DNA of 64,000 nucleotides from Ahaetulla prasina (GCF_028640845.1 NC_080539.1:159029236-159093235), one strand, 5' to 3'; numbered from the stretch's first letter, positions 35,175-45,854 are shown. Notes: a model not told the origin generated them from the letters alone. A program made the numbers and translations.

Positions 35175-35330
35175 ATGGATGGTGTGCCTTCAAATCGGTT
35201 TTGATCTCTGACCTCTGCCTCCTGCAAATCCCTGCAGTTTTCTTGGCAAGATTTTGGAAATGATTTGCCATTGCCTGCTTCTTAGGGTTGAGAGAGAATG
35301 ACTGGCCCATGGTTACACAGATGGCTTCAT
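35175..35330 (-). mobile_element. tRNA-derived SINE with BovB-like tail, minus strand
   Basis: Inverted, it reads catgggccagtcattctctc, gcaggcaatggcaaatcatt and ccaagaaaactgcagggatt in order. The same order is found at 62358-62590 and, more decayed, 53098-53280. The head is not complete. Confidence 0.65.
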
Positions 35331-35756
35331 ACCATTTCATTTTTCTATACAGTTTTTCTTGTTTAAAAGAAAATGTCAGATTTGTAGCTTGATGGATTAT
35401 TATAAAGTTTTCTACCTCTTTCCATGAAAAACTAATATCGAAATACTAGATTCTGAAACTAAATAAATAGAAAGAAAAATAGCTATATCAGACTCAGAGT
35501 TGCACTTTTGACGACGTTTTCACCAGTCCTACATCTTTATTCACAATCCTATTCCAGTTATCCAGGCTCAAACTGCCTTGACAAAACTCCCTTACACCAC
35601 TGTGCTGTCCATGAAATGTACTTCTAACTTTAATCAAAAATCTTGCCATCTCGTATTAGGGAGTAAATTTTATTGAATTCAGATAGAAGCATTTCAGGAC
35701 AGACTGATTGTTTTCTTTGGGCTTCAGTGTTATAGTTCACTTCCTAACACCTTTAC

Positions 35757-35845
35757 TTGAATGAATGAATGAATGAATGAATGTATGTATGTATGAATAT
35801 ATGAATGTATGAATGTATGAATGAATGAAGGAAGGAAGGAAGGAA
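35757..35845. repeat. (ATGA)n/(GAAG)n microsatellite at a CR1 3' end
   Basis: Runs of gaat, gtat and gaag units lie exactly against the 3' end of the minus-strand CR1 at 35846. CR1 tails are short tandem repeats, so the array probably grew from the tail. Confidence 0.85.
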
Positions 35846-36185
35846 TCAGAATAGAGCTGGAAGGGACCTTGGAGGTTTTCTAGTCCAACCCCTTGCTGAA
35901 GCAGGAGACTCTATACCAGGGCTGTCAAACTCCTGGCCCCCGGAGCCAGGTAAGCTGGCCCTGCCCACGCCTGGTTTAGAGAAGGGGAAAAAAGTCCCGA
36001 TACATCACATGACACCACTGTGACAATGTGACTTTGACACCCTTGCCCAATACCATTTCAGACAAGGGACTGTTAAGTCCCTTCTTAAAAGCCTCCAGTG
36101 ATAAAGCAGCTACAACTTTTGAAGGCAGGCTGTTCTACTGGTTTTACTTTACTGGTCAGGAAGTTTCTCCTTAATGGATAATAAT
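35846..36185 (-). mobile_element. CR1 LINE 3' end, minus strand, with nested MITE
   Basis: The sequence gagctggaagggaccttgga and ttttctagtccaaccccttg, then after the insert ccatttcagacaagggactg and caggaagtttctccttaat, is the inverted CR1 3' UTR common to birds and reptiles. A family A MITE interrupts it at 35917-36045; CR1 sequence resumes with no loss. Confidence 0.9.
35917..36045 (+). mobile_element. hAT-like MITE family A, nested in CR1
   Basis: It starts cagggctgtcaaactcc and ends gactttgacacccttg. The flanks ctctatac and cccaatac match at 6 of 8, and the CR1 sequence normally reads ctatacc at that point, supporting a real TSD. Confidence 0.85.
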
Positions 36186-37575
36186 TTGATAATCAGGTGT
36201 TTTGCTTTTATAGACCAAAGCCGTCCCCCACTTAAAAATAATACCATTTGAGGCCATGGAGATGTTACTTAAGCAAAGCATTTCATTCATTCATTAAGAT
36301 TCTTGAATTTGGTCACTGAGGGTTGTATTCTCCTCCACCCCACTTTGTTCTATTCCCAATTTAAATAAGAGATGGGTCAGGCCTCCAGCTCTTCTTTGCC
36401 TTTCTGCTGTGGTGCTTATAAATCTTTTGGTTCTGTTATATCTGGCCCGTGTCCAGAAACAAACCTGCCTTGAATGAAAAGGCGATGTTGGGATAATTTA
36501 TCAATGTTAACAGTGGGAATCATGGGATGAACAGTAGTTTTGTGCTGGTCCTGAGCAAAACCACTTACCTAATTGAAATAATATGGCACATGCTCCTATA
36601 ATTGCTCTCCTTTGATAACTTTGCTTAGGTCATGTTTTCTCAGTTAATTGTAATAAAGTGTGTATGTGTGTGTGTGTATGTGTGTGTGTGTGTGTGAGAG
36701 AGACAGAGAGAAAAAGAGCATGAGTAATGGAGACATGGGCTCAAGTAAATGAAAACAGGCAACAATGTGTTTTGTTTTCAGACACAAATGTTTTCTTTAA
36801 ATTAATTACAATGGAAATGACAAGACTTGGCATGCATTGGAAATGTAATCAACAGCTATGATTACTGGATAGTTTGTTCAGCAGAAGGGAAGAAGCATTA
36901 GTGAAACCTAAGCTTGGCTGTTTCTCTTGAGCTGCAGGGTAAAAACAGAATTCTAGCCAATTCTTCTTGCACAAGATGTGTAAACTCTGGCATAGACAGA
37001 AAGTTCCAAGCAATCCACCTTGGAAGCTGCAATGAGCTCCTATAACCAGCTAGGGGGTAAACGCATGGCAGGAGAAGGAAAATGGAAGGACGCAGGAATC
37101 CAGTCATAGTACCCTCTATTTTGTTCTACGACGACACCTAGTTCTCACACTGTATTTAAACTTGGTGGCATCTTTTGTGTGTGAATCTGCTAGAAGAGCT
37201 AAGGGACCATTTTCAATTTCTTACCATTCAAACCATAAGGCATTGCCAAAAAATTCCTCAGGATGAGCACCAAAGAAACATCAATATTATGTATTGCTTC
37301 AGAGCCAAAGCAGGGCAGATTTGGCGGACATTTTCTCTCCTTATGAAATATGGGGAGGTTTTTTGTTTTTTTTTATGAGGCATAAAGGGTTGTTGTTAGC
37401 ATGTTATGCGCCCAGGCATATATGTAAAGTTTCATTCCAGGTTGGGTCTGGATAGGCCCTTGGATGGGCCCTTTGCATCCTCAATGCCACCCGTCTCCTG
37501 CTGCTGCCATCATCATCCATCACCTGCTGCCCTGACATCCTCCAACGTTCTGCAGTACTTACTTCATCTTTTGAA
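36186..37575. other. Unassigned sequence with (GT)n
   Basis: It holds a (GT)n with interruptions at about 36659-36699 followed by a GA-rich stretch. No gene or repeat body is recognised. Confidence 0.5.
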
Positions 37576-37580
37576 CAATG

Positions 37581-38209
37581 TGTCGTGTCCCACTCCTCCG
37601 CTGACGGCCGGATCAGGGAAATCCGAATCAGGCTTGCCTCTGCAGCTCTGCCCAAAGTCCTAGCAAAGTCCTCAGAGCAGGCAGGAGACCAGAAAGTGAC
37701 TTCAGCAAGATAAGTTCGACTTTGCCTGACTCAGAGACTGCCAGAAAGCAGATCCTTTATATAGGCCATGGGGTGTGGCTCCATGACTCAGCACTCATTA
37801 AGGCCTGCCCTTCCCTTCCTTCTGTTGCCTCCGCCTATCCAGTCTTCTGATGCGAGGGTCACTCCAATCAGCAGCTGTTGGAAATAAACTTTCCTCAGGC
37901 TCACATGCTGTGGAGGAGGGGGAGGGGTCTAGCTGCTCCGTTTGCCTGGGCATGGAGCCAGGGCTGGGGCCGGGGGGTGCTCCCTCCTCTGCAGCCTGCT
38001 TGGGCATGGAGCCAGGGCTGGGACCGGGGGGTGCTCCCTCCTCTGCAGCCTGCTTGGGCATGGAGCCAGGGCTGGGACCGGGAGGTGCCCCCTCCTCTTC
38101 AGTTTGTCTGGGCATGGAGCCAGGACTGGGGCCGGGAGGCATACATTCCTCCGTGTTCGGGAGCAGATAAGAAGGCCCCGGCTGCTGTGAGAGCGGACAA
38201 GACACAACA
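37581..38209 (-). mobile_element. Solo LTR 1, minus strand
   Basis: On the minus strand it starts TGTTGTGTC and ends GACACGACA, and it is flanked by a perfect 5-bp TSD caatg (37576-37580 and 38210-38214). The minus strand has a TATA box (cctatataaagga, plus 37755-37767) downstream of a block of four ~54-bp tandem repeats (37940-38150). This fits a U3 with repeats, then the promoter and R-U5. No gag, pol or other internal sequence is attached, so it is a solo LTR left by recombination. A 5-bp TSD fits Gypsy-type elements or some endogenous retroviruses; which it is cannot be told from an LTR alone. Confidence 0.9.
37935..38155 (-). repeat. 54-bp tandem repeats within solo LTR 1
   Basis: Four units each contain 'gggcatggagccagg' followed by ctgggaccgg or ctggggccgg. 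LTR 2 has three such units. On the sense strand (minus) the units stay in one open frame with the residues PGPSPGSMP, so the unit length is a multiple of three. Confidence 0.9.
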
Positions 38210-38214
38210 CAATG

Positions 38215-38425
38215 CATGATACCCACTCTTGGCACTAGACTGAGTGCTTCATTTATAGCCTTGAGCCTGAATCCACAACTGGTGAGAACCAAATGACCAG
38301 CATTTTTATTAATGCTCTAGTGAAATCTGCTCTACCAATTTTATCCCTCAATAGAGGCATCTGTTAATTTGATTCTCAATGCACCTGAGAGTTTCTTTCT
38401 ATTTTTTGGGGGGGGGGGTTTGCTA
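38215..38425. other. Short unassigned stretch
   Basis: Unassigned DNA between a solo LTR and a MITE, ending in a G-run at 38408-38418. Confidence 0.5.
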
Positions 38426-38433
38426 TTCTAAAG

Positions 38434-38540
38434 CAGGGGTCTCCAACCTTGGTCCCTTTAAGGCTTGTGGACTTCAACTCCCAGAGTCCCTGGCAGTTAA
38501 AGTCCACAAGTCTTAAAGGGACCAAGGTTGGAGACCCCTG
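38434..38540. mobile_element. hAT-like hairpin MITE family C
   Basis: A 107-bp near-perfect palindrome: caggggtctccaaccttggt on the left and accaaggttggagacccctg on the right are perfect inverted repeats. It has a perfect 8-bp TSD, ttctaaag (38426-38433 and 38541-38548). Confidence 0.95.
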
Positions 38541-38908
38541 TTCTAAAGCTTACTTGGTGGCAGAAGATGTTTTCTGCAATGTTAACCTTACATAGGAAGA
38601 CAGGGCAAGGTGCAAATCATTGAAAGGGTGATTGTAAAGTGAAAGAGAAAACATTCACATAAGCTCCTAAGGGGATGAACATCACAAATCATGACAATTT
38701 CTCCAATATTTTCTCTTCCCTTGAAGCAAATTTCAGCAACAAATTCCCTTTCATCTATCTGAATAAGAATCATCATTGCAAATGAAACACACACTACATT
38801 TAGAGACATTTTGAAGATGCAACAGGTGCAAAAGATGGCTACTGTGTGTTAAACCAGGATTATGATTCTTGAATTGAAAGATCAGCACAATGCAGCAGTT
38901 GTTTAACA

Positions 38909-39065
38909 CAGGTGTCTCCAACCTTGGCAACTTGAAGACTTGTGGACTTCAATTCCCCAGAGTTCCTCAGCCAGCTTTGCTTTGCTGAGGCTGAGCTTTG
39001 CTGGCTGAGGAATTCTGGGAGTTGAAGTCCACAAGTCTTCAAGTTGCCAAGGTTGGAGACCCCTG
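38909..39065. mobile_element. hAT-like hairpin MITE family C
   Basis: Left end caggtgtctccaaccttggc, right end gccaaggttggagacccctg. The TSD gtttaaca against gttgaaca matches at 7 of 8. The centre has extra gctgagg-type repeats, making it longer than its relatives. Confidence 0.92.
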
Positions 39066-39073
39066 GTTGAACA

Positions 39074-39500
39074 GGCCTTCTTTAACATGAGCCTCTGTAA
39101 ACCTAAATTGCTCAAGGGTGTGTGTGTGAACAGCACATAGTCCATGGGGCCTCCAAAAGCCGTCCAGGTTCCGGAGATCATGGTGCTAACATTTGGTGAC
39201 AAAATGGCTGCACAAATTTCTGCTTCTCCTCATTTCCAAATGAGAATGGGAATGAGGGTTGAAGGTCACCAAGAGGGGTAGTGTTCCAATTCGCATCTTA
39301 AACGTTTTCTTCACCTCCATTTTTTAAAGTAAGCTGTTGGAATTCAGTACAAAATGATCAATGGTCAGCAGCATAATTCAGGGCAAAAACATTAAATAAA
39401 TAAAAATGCAGATAGGAATAGGAACAAGAAGCCACTGGAAGGCAAACTATTTGCTTTCCTACTTGTAACACATCCCTCATCCTTAACCCACAAAACTGTA
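39074..39500. other. Unassigned sequence
   Basis: No gene or known repeat is seen between two family C MITEs. Confidence 0.5.
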
Positions 39501-39508
39501 CCTCAAAG

Positions 39509-39627
39509 CAGGGGTCTCCATCTTTGACAACTTTAAGACTTGTGGACTTCAACTCCCAGAATTCCTCAGCTAGCTTTGTCTTAAAGACCTTGGCAAGTCT
39601 TAAAGTTGCCAAGGTTGGAGACCCCTG
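39509..39627. mobile_element. hAT-like hairpin MITE family C
   Basis: Left end caggggtctccatctttgac, right end gttgccaaggttggagaccc followed by ctg. Perfect 8-bp TSD cctcaaag (39501-39508 and 39628-39635). Confidence 0.94.
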
Positions 39628-39635
39628 CCTCAAAG

Positions 39636-40614
39636 GGCTAATAATTCTCAGTCCTTTTCCTTTCAATGATGTCACTTCACTGGAAGGCCTCCTGTAACTT
39701 GTAGAACATTGCAAGGTTGAGTCCAAGCCTTCTACAGAGCAGAAGCTGGCCACACTAGGCTTAAAGTTTATCTGAGAGACACCAACCATTATGATCACTC
39801 CAACTATTCAGAGTTGCACTATAAGCTCTTTTGAGGATGACCCTACTATCAGAGACACATTTATCTAGCTAACACAAGTAGAACATAGGAATAGATACCA
39901 CAAATATATTATGCTGCTGAGTCATAAGAATGAACCTGAATGAGTTGACAAAGGAGAAAGTGCATCTTCATTCAACCTGTTCCAGGCTGTACTGAAAAAT
40001 AGGAAATTGTGGTTAATGTCTTTCCAGTGTTTAAAATGCTCTGGATAGCCAGAATTTCTGAAGCATAACGTAGAAGACTACGAGTCTTGAAGCACAGCAA
40101 TAAACTCTTATGAAATCCAAAAGAATAATAGATGTGGCATTATTATTAATCAAGACTGGGTTCCTAGAGAAGTAATTTAGCATATGGTTTTCATATTTAC
40201 GGTCCCTCACTTCATGTTGCTTTAATAGCATCTTTGAAAAATGTTCATCAATTTTTAGCATGATTAAGAAAACAGCAATACCTGGAAATGTTCAGGACTA
40301 CAACTAAAATTCGTATCTGGTAAGAACGGAACAAAGGATCTTTTGTAAGAAGTTGCTCTTATGGGAACAGATTTGCATCATACTGTATACACTATGGGTA
40401 AATTGCAGCCCTGAATTTGGAGGTCAGATCTTACTTCCAAGACCTGCTTTGTCTGAAATTCTGTCTAATCCAAATCTGGTTTAAAGAACAAAAAAGTGAG
40501 CCCCAGGTTGTAGCATCTAGAAATTAGCAACCCATTGGTCTTCTAGGTACAATTTCCTCTTTTATGATTAAGACATATTCTTCCTGTATTTTAGTATTTG
40601 GCTCTTTTCCTATA
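39636..40614. other. Unassigned sequence
   Basis: AT-rich with no recognisable gene or repeat. Confidence 0.5.
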
Positions 40615-40615
40615 T

Positions 40616-40662
40616 ATAGAATAGAATAGAATAGAATAGAATAGAATAGAATAGAATAGAAT
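40616..40662. repeat. (AATAG)n microsatellite at a LINE tail
   Basis: Nine or so uninterrupted AATAG units directly against the 3' end of the LINE at 40663. On the LINE's strand the array reads ATTCT. Confidence 0.95.
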
Positions 40663-41055
40663 TTTTTATTGGCCAAGTGTGATTGGACACACAAGGAATT
40701 TGTCTTGGTGCATATGCTCTCAGTGTACATAAAAGAAAAGATACCTTCATCAAGGTACAACATTTACAACACAAATGATGGTCAATATATCAATATAAAT
40801 CATAAGGATTGCCAGCAACAAAGTTACAGTCATACAGTCATAAGTGGAAAAAGATTGGTGATGGGAACGATGAGAAGATTAATAGTAGTGCAGATTTAGT
40901 AAATAGCATGACAGTGTTGAGGGAATTATTTGTTTAGCAGAGTCATGGCTTTCGGAAAAAAACTGTTCTTGTGTCTAGTTGTTCTGGTGTGCAGTGCTCT
41001 ATAGCGTCGTTTTGAGGGTAGGAGTTGAAACAGTTTATGTCCAGGGATCTGTAGG
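40663..41055 (-). mobile_element. CR1/L3-type LINE 3' region, minus strand
   Basis: The first ~100 bp (ttggccaagtgtgattggac, aaggaatttgtcttggtgca) match the inverse of 19871-19985. The rest (aaactgttcttgtgtctagt, gtgcagtgctctatagcgtc) extends towards the coding end with no open frame longer than chance. The end at about 41055 is set by a short direct repeat, taggcatatgcta, found twice. Confidence 0.75.
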
Positions 41056-41060
41056 CATAT

Positions 41061-41990
41061 GCTACAGTAGGCATATGCTATATTTGGGCCATAAAAAGCC
41101 ATCTTATTACCAAATGTTGCCTTAGCAGATTGTCTGTAGCTTGAGCTGGAAGAAATTAATTTTGATTAATTACTGATTAATTACTTTCCAGAAGGGCCCA
41201 AACTTTAGTGATGCGATTGTGTAGGAGAGCTTGTGAAATTATTCTGACTCAGTATGGAAGTTCAGATTTGAAAGACAGCAGGATTCAACCTGAGTATTTC
41301 AAAGATTTTCTTTGAAAAATTATTCATCATAAACTATAATGAGAAAGCACCACAATATACACAGCTGCTTCATTGTTTGGGCAGAATGGGATGAAAATAG
41401 CACACTTCTGGTACACACTTCAGAATGCTACCTCTTTGTACATTCATGGGACCATCTTCAAGGTTTTCACTGCAATCTTCCCTCTGCATTCTTTTATGAC
41501 CAAATGGTCAGGAATGACCTACAGGCAGTACAGCAACCATCAAATTGCTTTCAAAAGGAAAGGGTTTCTAGAAAACCCTTACAATACATAAGGATTGAAC
41601 AAATACATAAGGCGTCTAACTCCAACTCAGAAATAAATCATTAAAAACATTGTTTAAAGAATAACCTCTTACTTTTTCACTTATTCCATTAGTACTAGAC
41701 ATAACCAAGTTAAGTCTTTTGACTGGTCACATTCAAGAGAGGGGAAAAGAATTAGGAGGAGTCTGATAGTTTTTGTTTCTAATTAACTTATTTTATTTAA
41801 AGACAAAACTGCGGGTTATTTCATCAGCTGCTTAGAGTGATTAAAATGACTATGATTTAGATTATGGAGTAGAGAAAAGAGAAGTTGGTTATGCAGGTGC
41901 AGGTTACCTGTGAGATTGGTTACAATTACTTTATTAATTAACAATGGTCATGCATTAATAATAAATATGTATTATATTATTGTACTTCCA
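41061..41990. other. Unassigned sequence
   Basis: No gene or repeat recognised. Frames at 41339-41644 and 41373-41591 overlap each other on the same strand and show no known domain. Confidence 0.5.
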
Positions 41991-42009
41991 TTGTTTATTT
42001 TTTATTATT

Positions 42010-42130
42010 TTATTCCTTTGTTATTTACATTTTTATCATTTCTTCCTGTGTTATTGTTTTAACCTGCCCAGATTAGCCCCAGGGCGAGATGGGTGGTAAA
42101 TAAATGTAACAAACAAACAAATAATAAATT
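42010..42130 (+). mobile_element. LINE/SINE tail of a second stem-loop type
   Basis: The phrase aacctgcccagattagcccc followed by gggcgagatgggtggtaaat and an AATAAA/AAACA tail has the same design as the L2-type 3' end (a CCC stem, a loop, a GGG stem, AATA repeats) but a different sequence. No body can be assigned. Confidence 0.5.
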
Positions 42131-42298
42131 AAAAACTCATTGTGTTGACTATAAACGCACAAAATCCACAGCATGGTTATTCTGGTATTTCCAAAGATCC
42201 AAAGTTTAATAGGGAGCCAAATTAATTGGCCGACTACTCATATCAGTGTCAAAAAAACATACCACATCTTTCTACCCACCCTTCGTGTTTTTCATATA

Positions 42299-43010
42299 GG
42301 TAGTCCTTGACTTAACAGCCATTCATTTAGCAACCATTAGAAGTTACAGTGGCACTGAAAAAAAGTGATTTATAACCAGTTCTTGCATTTATGACTGTCA
42401 CAGCATCCCTACAGTCTATGCTTGACAATGGGGATATACTTATGACAGATGTAGCATCTTGGGATCATGTGATTGTTCTTGGCAAGCTTTCCAGTTAGCT
42501 TCTGACAAGCAAAGCCAATGGAGGAAGTTGGATTTGCATAATAACCACACGATTCAGTTAACAACTGCTGTAATTGCTTAGCAACCATGGCAAAAAAGCA
42601 GGAGCAAAAAAGTAAGGAGTTACCTTCCTTACCGGCTCTGAAGTCCATATGCCCTGCATGCGCTCGCTTTGTTTGCACATGTCACATCCGCATGCAGACC
42701 TTCTGCGCATGTGCAAAACCTTCTGTGCATGTGCAGAAGGTAAAAACCACATTACTTCTTGGTTAAAACCAGGAAGTAATGACACCCGGGCGGCGGGTGT
42801 CGGTGGTTCGGCAATCGCTACCAGTTTGCTGAACCAGAGGCCACGATCACTACCGATTTGGCCACGATCGCGAGATCCAGTCAGAATCGGGAGCATTTCA
42901 TCCCTGCAAAAAAGGTCATATAATCAGGTGCAACTCACCTAATAAATATCTTGCTGAGCAACAGATATTCTGGTCCCAATTGTGGTTGTATGGAAGTTGC
43001 AACGTTGGGT
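42299..43010 (+). mobile_element. DNA transposon of the 'tagtccttgactta' family, with nested MITE
   Basis: It starts ggtagtccttgacttaacag and runs through gcaaccattagaagttacag, ggcactgaaaaaaagtgatt and ttgcataataaccacac. It then breaks at a family E MITE (42599-42906) and resumes with caactcacctaataaatatc and gagcaacagatattctggtc. The right end (tgtggttgtatggaagttgc) is diverged. A relative at 59798-59957 has the mirrored end taagtcaaggactac. Non-coding; superfamily unknown. Confidence 0.65.
42599..42906 (+). mobile_element. hAT-like MITE family E
   Basis: It ends gcatttcatccctg and shares with 21593-21861 the phrases gcagaccttctgcgcatg and ggttaaaaccaggaagtaat. It is flanked by a perfect 8-bp TSD, caaaaaag (42591-42598 and 42907-42914). 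The left terminus (caggagcaaaaaag) has diverged. Confidence 0.88.
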
Positions 43011-44144
43011 ATTTCCTCTAACCTCATTAGAAACAATAGAACAACACCTGCAAAATCCTTTGAAAGATGCTTGGAAGACACTTAATTCACGTCACTGCAT
43101 AGTAGCAGAGCCCCAGATCTGAGTCATGAATCGTCTCCCTTGGACTGATTCGAGAGAAGCTTTTTCAGACTGAAGCATTCCTTCAAAGCTTCACGGAACC
43201 TGCGGAATTAGACGGATTCTCATAACAAAGCTTCACATTCGTCTGTGTTTTCTGCAACTTTTTCAGTTATGGTGCCCTCCATGAAGAAATCTGTGCATCT
43301 GTTACTCCCTTTGACTTGGAAAACAGAGCACCTGTGCACAGAAGGGGTTTTGGTTCAGGGCACCGAGGTTAAAGAGCCAGTATATAAATCTGGTTTCAAA
43401 GCAGTTTTTCTTCCAGTTGTTTTTTAGTTTACACTACAAGAGGCTAAGTATTGAACAACTCAGAGTAATAGCTGCTCGCAGGGCTTCTAAATTAGATTAG
43501 TATATCAGCATGACACTCAGCAAATGTCGGGGGGAAAACGGGTTGCGTGTGGTAGTTAGCATTAACACCAATGTGAAGGACATACCGAAAAGAGTGAAAC
43601 TTATTGCTAAACATGATGTCAAACTTAGTTACTGTACATCACTTCCAGACATGAAAGGGGCAGTGTCAGGTCAAATTAGGTTCCACTTTTTCTCTTAACA
43701 TAGAAATATAAAAAGGGCCTTTGCAAGCCTTGTAGCTCAAATGGTTTCATGATGTTTATTAAAATCCCAATGGAATTCCTTTTTTAACAAGCGAAAAGTT
43801 CTCTTGCTGTGTTAGCCACACAAAAAATCATGCCACAGTGGAAGATTGACTGTTGGGCTCAGAAAACCTAAAAATTATTCAGGGTGTGGGGGGGAAATGC
43901 TTCTTGAAATAAATAGAGTCACATTGCAAAAAAAAAAAAAATCTGAGAGGGAGTTCAGAGATGTTAATATTTTAGTTTATCCTGCTTCAATCAAACAGGA
44001 GAGTTGAACGGGTGGAAAATGAATATGGATATTTGATGATTATTTATAAAACCCATTTAAAAATAAATGTAAGGGAAAGGCTTTGCATATGGAAAGGTCT
44101 CAGATTCGTTCTTTAGCATCTCCAGGAAGGGCTGGGAAACATGG
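43011..44144. other. Unassigned sequence
   Basis: An A-run at 43928-43940. No gene or repeat family is recognised. Confidence 0.5.
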
Positions 44145-44152
44145 CTTGATAC

Positions 44153-44394
44153 CAGGGGTGCTATTCAACAGGTTCTGACAGATTCTGGAGAACTGGTAGA
44201 GGAAATTTTGAGTAGTTTGGAGAACCGGCAAATACCACCTCTAGTTGGCTGCAGAGTGGGGTGGGAATGGGGATTTTGCAGTATCCTTCCCCTGGAGTCG
44301 GGTGGGAATGGAGACTTCGAAGTATCCTTCCCCTGCCATGCCCACCAAGCCACGCCCATGGAACTGGTAGTAAAAAAATTGAATTCCACCACTG
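44153..44394 (+). mobile_element. hAT-like MITE family D
   Basis: It starts caggggtgctattcaacagg and ends gaattccaccactg, with a perfect 8-bp TSD cttgatac (44145-44152 and 44395-44402). It shares gagaaccggcaaataccacc with the copies at 8684 and 9659. Confidence 0.94.
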
Positions 44395-44557
44395 CTTGAT
44401 ACTCTGGAGAAGTGTGACAAGTAGGTCTCCTGGGCTAAGGAGGCTAAAAGTCTTACCTGATGTATGACTGCATCCTATGTTCCTGACCTGCCTCGCAGCT
44501 CAACGGTGTCATAATGATAACTTTAAAAAACAAGTTGCAGTTAAACAAGTACTATAA

Positions 44558-44691
44558 CAGGGTTGTCAATCTTGCAGCCCGCGGCCCGAATGCGTCATGT
44601 GCTGGCCACGCCCACATCCAGTTTAGCAAAGGGAAAAAAGTCACGATACGTCATGTGATGATGTCATGCGGACATAAGTTTGATACCCCTG
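44558..44691 (+). mobile_element. hAT-like MITE family A
   Basis: It starts cagggttgtcaatcttgcag and ends aagtttgatacccctg. TSD tactataa (44550-44557) against tattataa (44692-44699), 7 of 8. An intact copy without a nested insert. Confidence 0.92.
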
Positions 44692-44699
44692 TATTATAA

Positions 44700-45430
44700 C
44701 AAGTCTGGATGATAGAGGATTACACTAAGATGCTCACTAATGTTCAATTTAAAACATGGCAGGAGGGATCACTCCTAGTGTAAACCTAATTAGAGCTCTC
44801 TATGAATTCTGCCTAGCAACTGTGAGGAACTAAAATCCCATACTGTATATCACAGTGTAGAAATTTTCCCTGATGTTCTCAAGCAACTTCTGGTCCAGTT
44901 TGCTGGGAATGCTGATTCTATAGAAGTATTATAGTGAATAACGTTGATGCATAAAACTCAAGCAAAATAATTAATCAGAAGTAAAATAAAAAAGAGGAGT
45001 CCCTGCAATTTTACTCTGCTAATCCTTGCCAACTCCGTTTAAAGGCTGTTGAGCTAGCACTGTCCAAAGACTTTAACTTCTATTACTGATCAGGCAAGAA
45101 GTCACATAAACCATACAAAAAAATTCCTAAGGCCTTAAGGTCCTTAAATTCAAATCAAAGATTGAACACAGAGCAGATCTATATAGAGAATTCTGTCAAG
45201 AAAAGGGAATTAAAAGGAATCAGCATAATCTCTGGCTATATCGAGGAAGGTATAACCTCTGTGGTTAAGCAAGTTGAGGACGTAGACCATATGTTAGTTC
45301 TATTGTATAAAAGAGCTTGCTAAATTTTCCAGTAAAGGAAAATTCCAAGCTTATGGTCAAGAAAATCCCATTATTACTTGAGAATGCCAGGTGGAAATAA
45401 AGGGACTGTGATTGTATCTGATGCAAAGTA
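44700..45430. other. Unassigned sequence
   Basis: No gene or repeat recognised. Two phrases (gtgtaaacctaattagagct at 44779 and its near-inverse near 47310) hint at a distant inverted pair; see findings. Confidence 0.5.
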
Positions 45431-45438
45431 GCAAAGCT

Positions 45439-45846
45439 CATGGGCTTCAAAAATTTTAGCAAGGGGTTCTCTGCCCAGTTGCTGGGTGGCTGTGGCCATG
45501 TTGGGCATCGCCTAGTCAGCCTCCTACACCATGGTGTTGGGGGGTTGCCCTCCTGGGCTCTGGAGGTTTTCCTCAAGCCTCTGGGAGGGCCAAAACAGCC
45601 TCCCCAGACTCTGGAGGCCCTCTGGAGGCCGGAAACAGGCTGAACCTCTGGTAGGCCCATTTTTTACCCTCCCCGAGCCTCCACGCATGCCCTGCAGTTA
45701 CCTGCATCCAAAAGGGGCTGAGTGGAGACTCCTGGGATGGGTGGGGTGGGGTGGGTGGGGCCAGCCAGGAGTGGGATTTGGGGGTTCTTCGAACTGCACA
45801 GAATCTTAGCTAGAGGTTCTCCCGAACCCGCAGCAGCTCATCCCTG
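45439..45846 (+). mobile_element. hAT-like non-autonomous element family F (408 bp)
   Basis: It is bounded by a perfect 8-bp TSD gcaaagct (45431-45438 and 45847-45854) and ends agctcatccctg. The left end catgggcttcaaaaattt is a poor inverted match. The body is GC-rich (ctctggaggccctctggagg, gggtggggtggggtgggtgg) and unlike the AT-rich surroundings. Open frames on both strands across it encode nothing recognisable. It ends like other hAT-like MITEs here, but I saw no second copy in the window. Confidence 0.75.
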
Positions 45847-45854
45847 GCAAAGCT

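Noticed and set aside
37935..38155. Regular repeats as a CRISPR array
   Set aside because: The units are directly adjacent and nearly identical with no unique spacers; they lie inside an LTR in a vertebrate genome.
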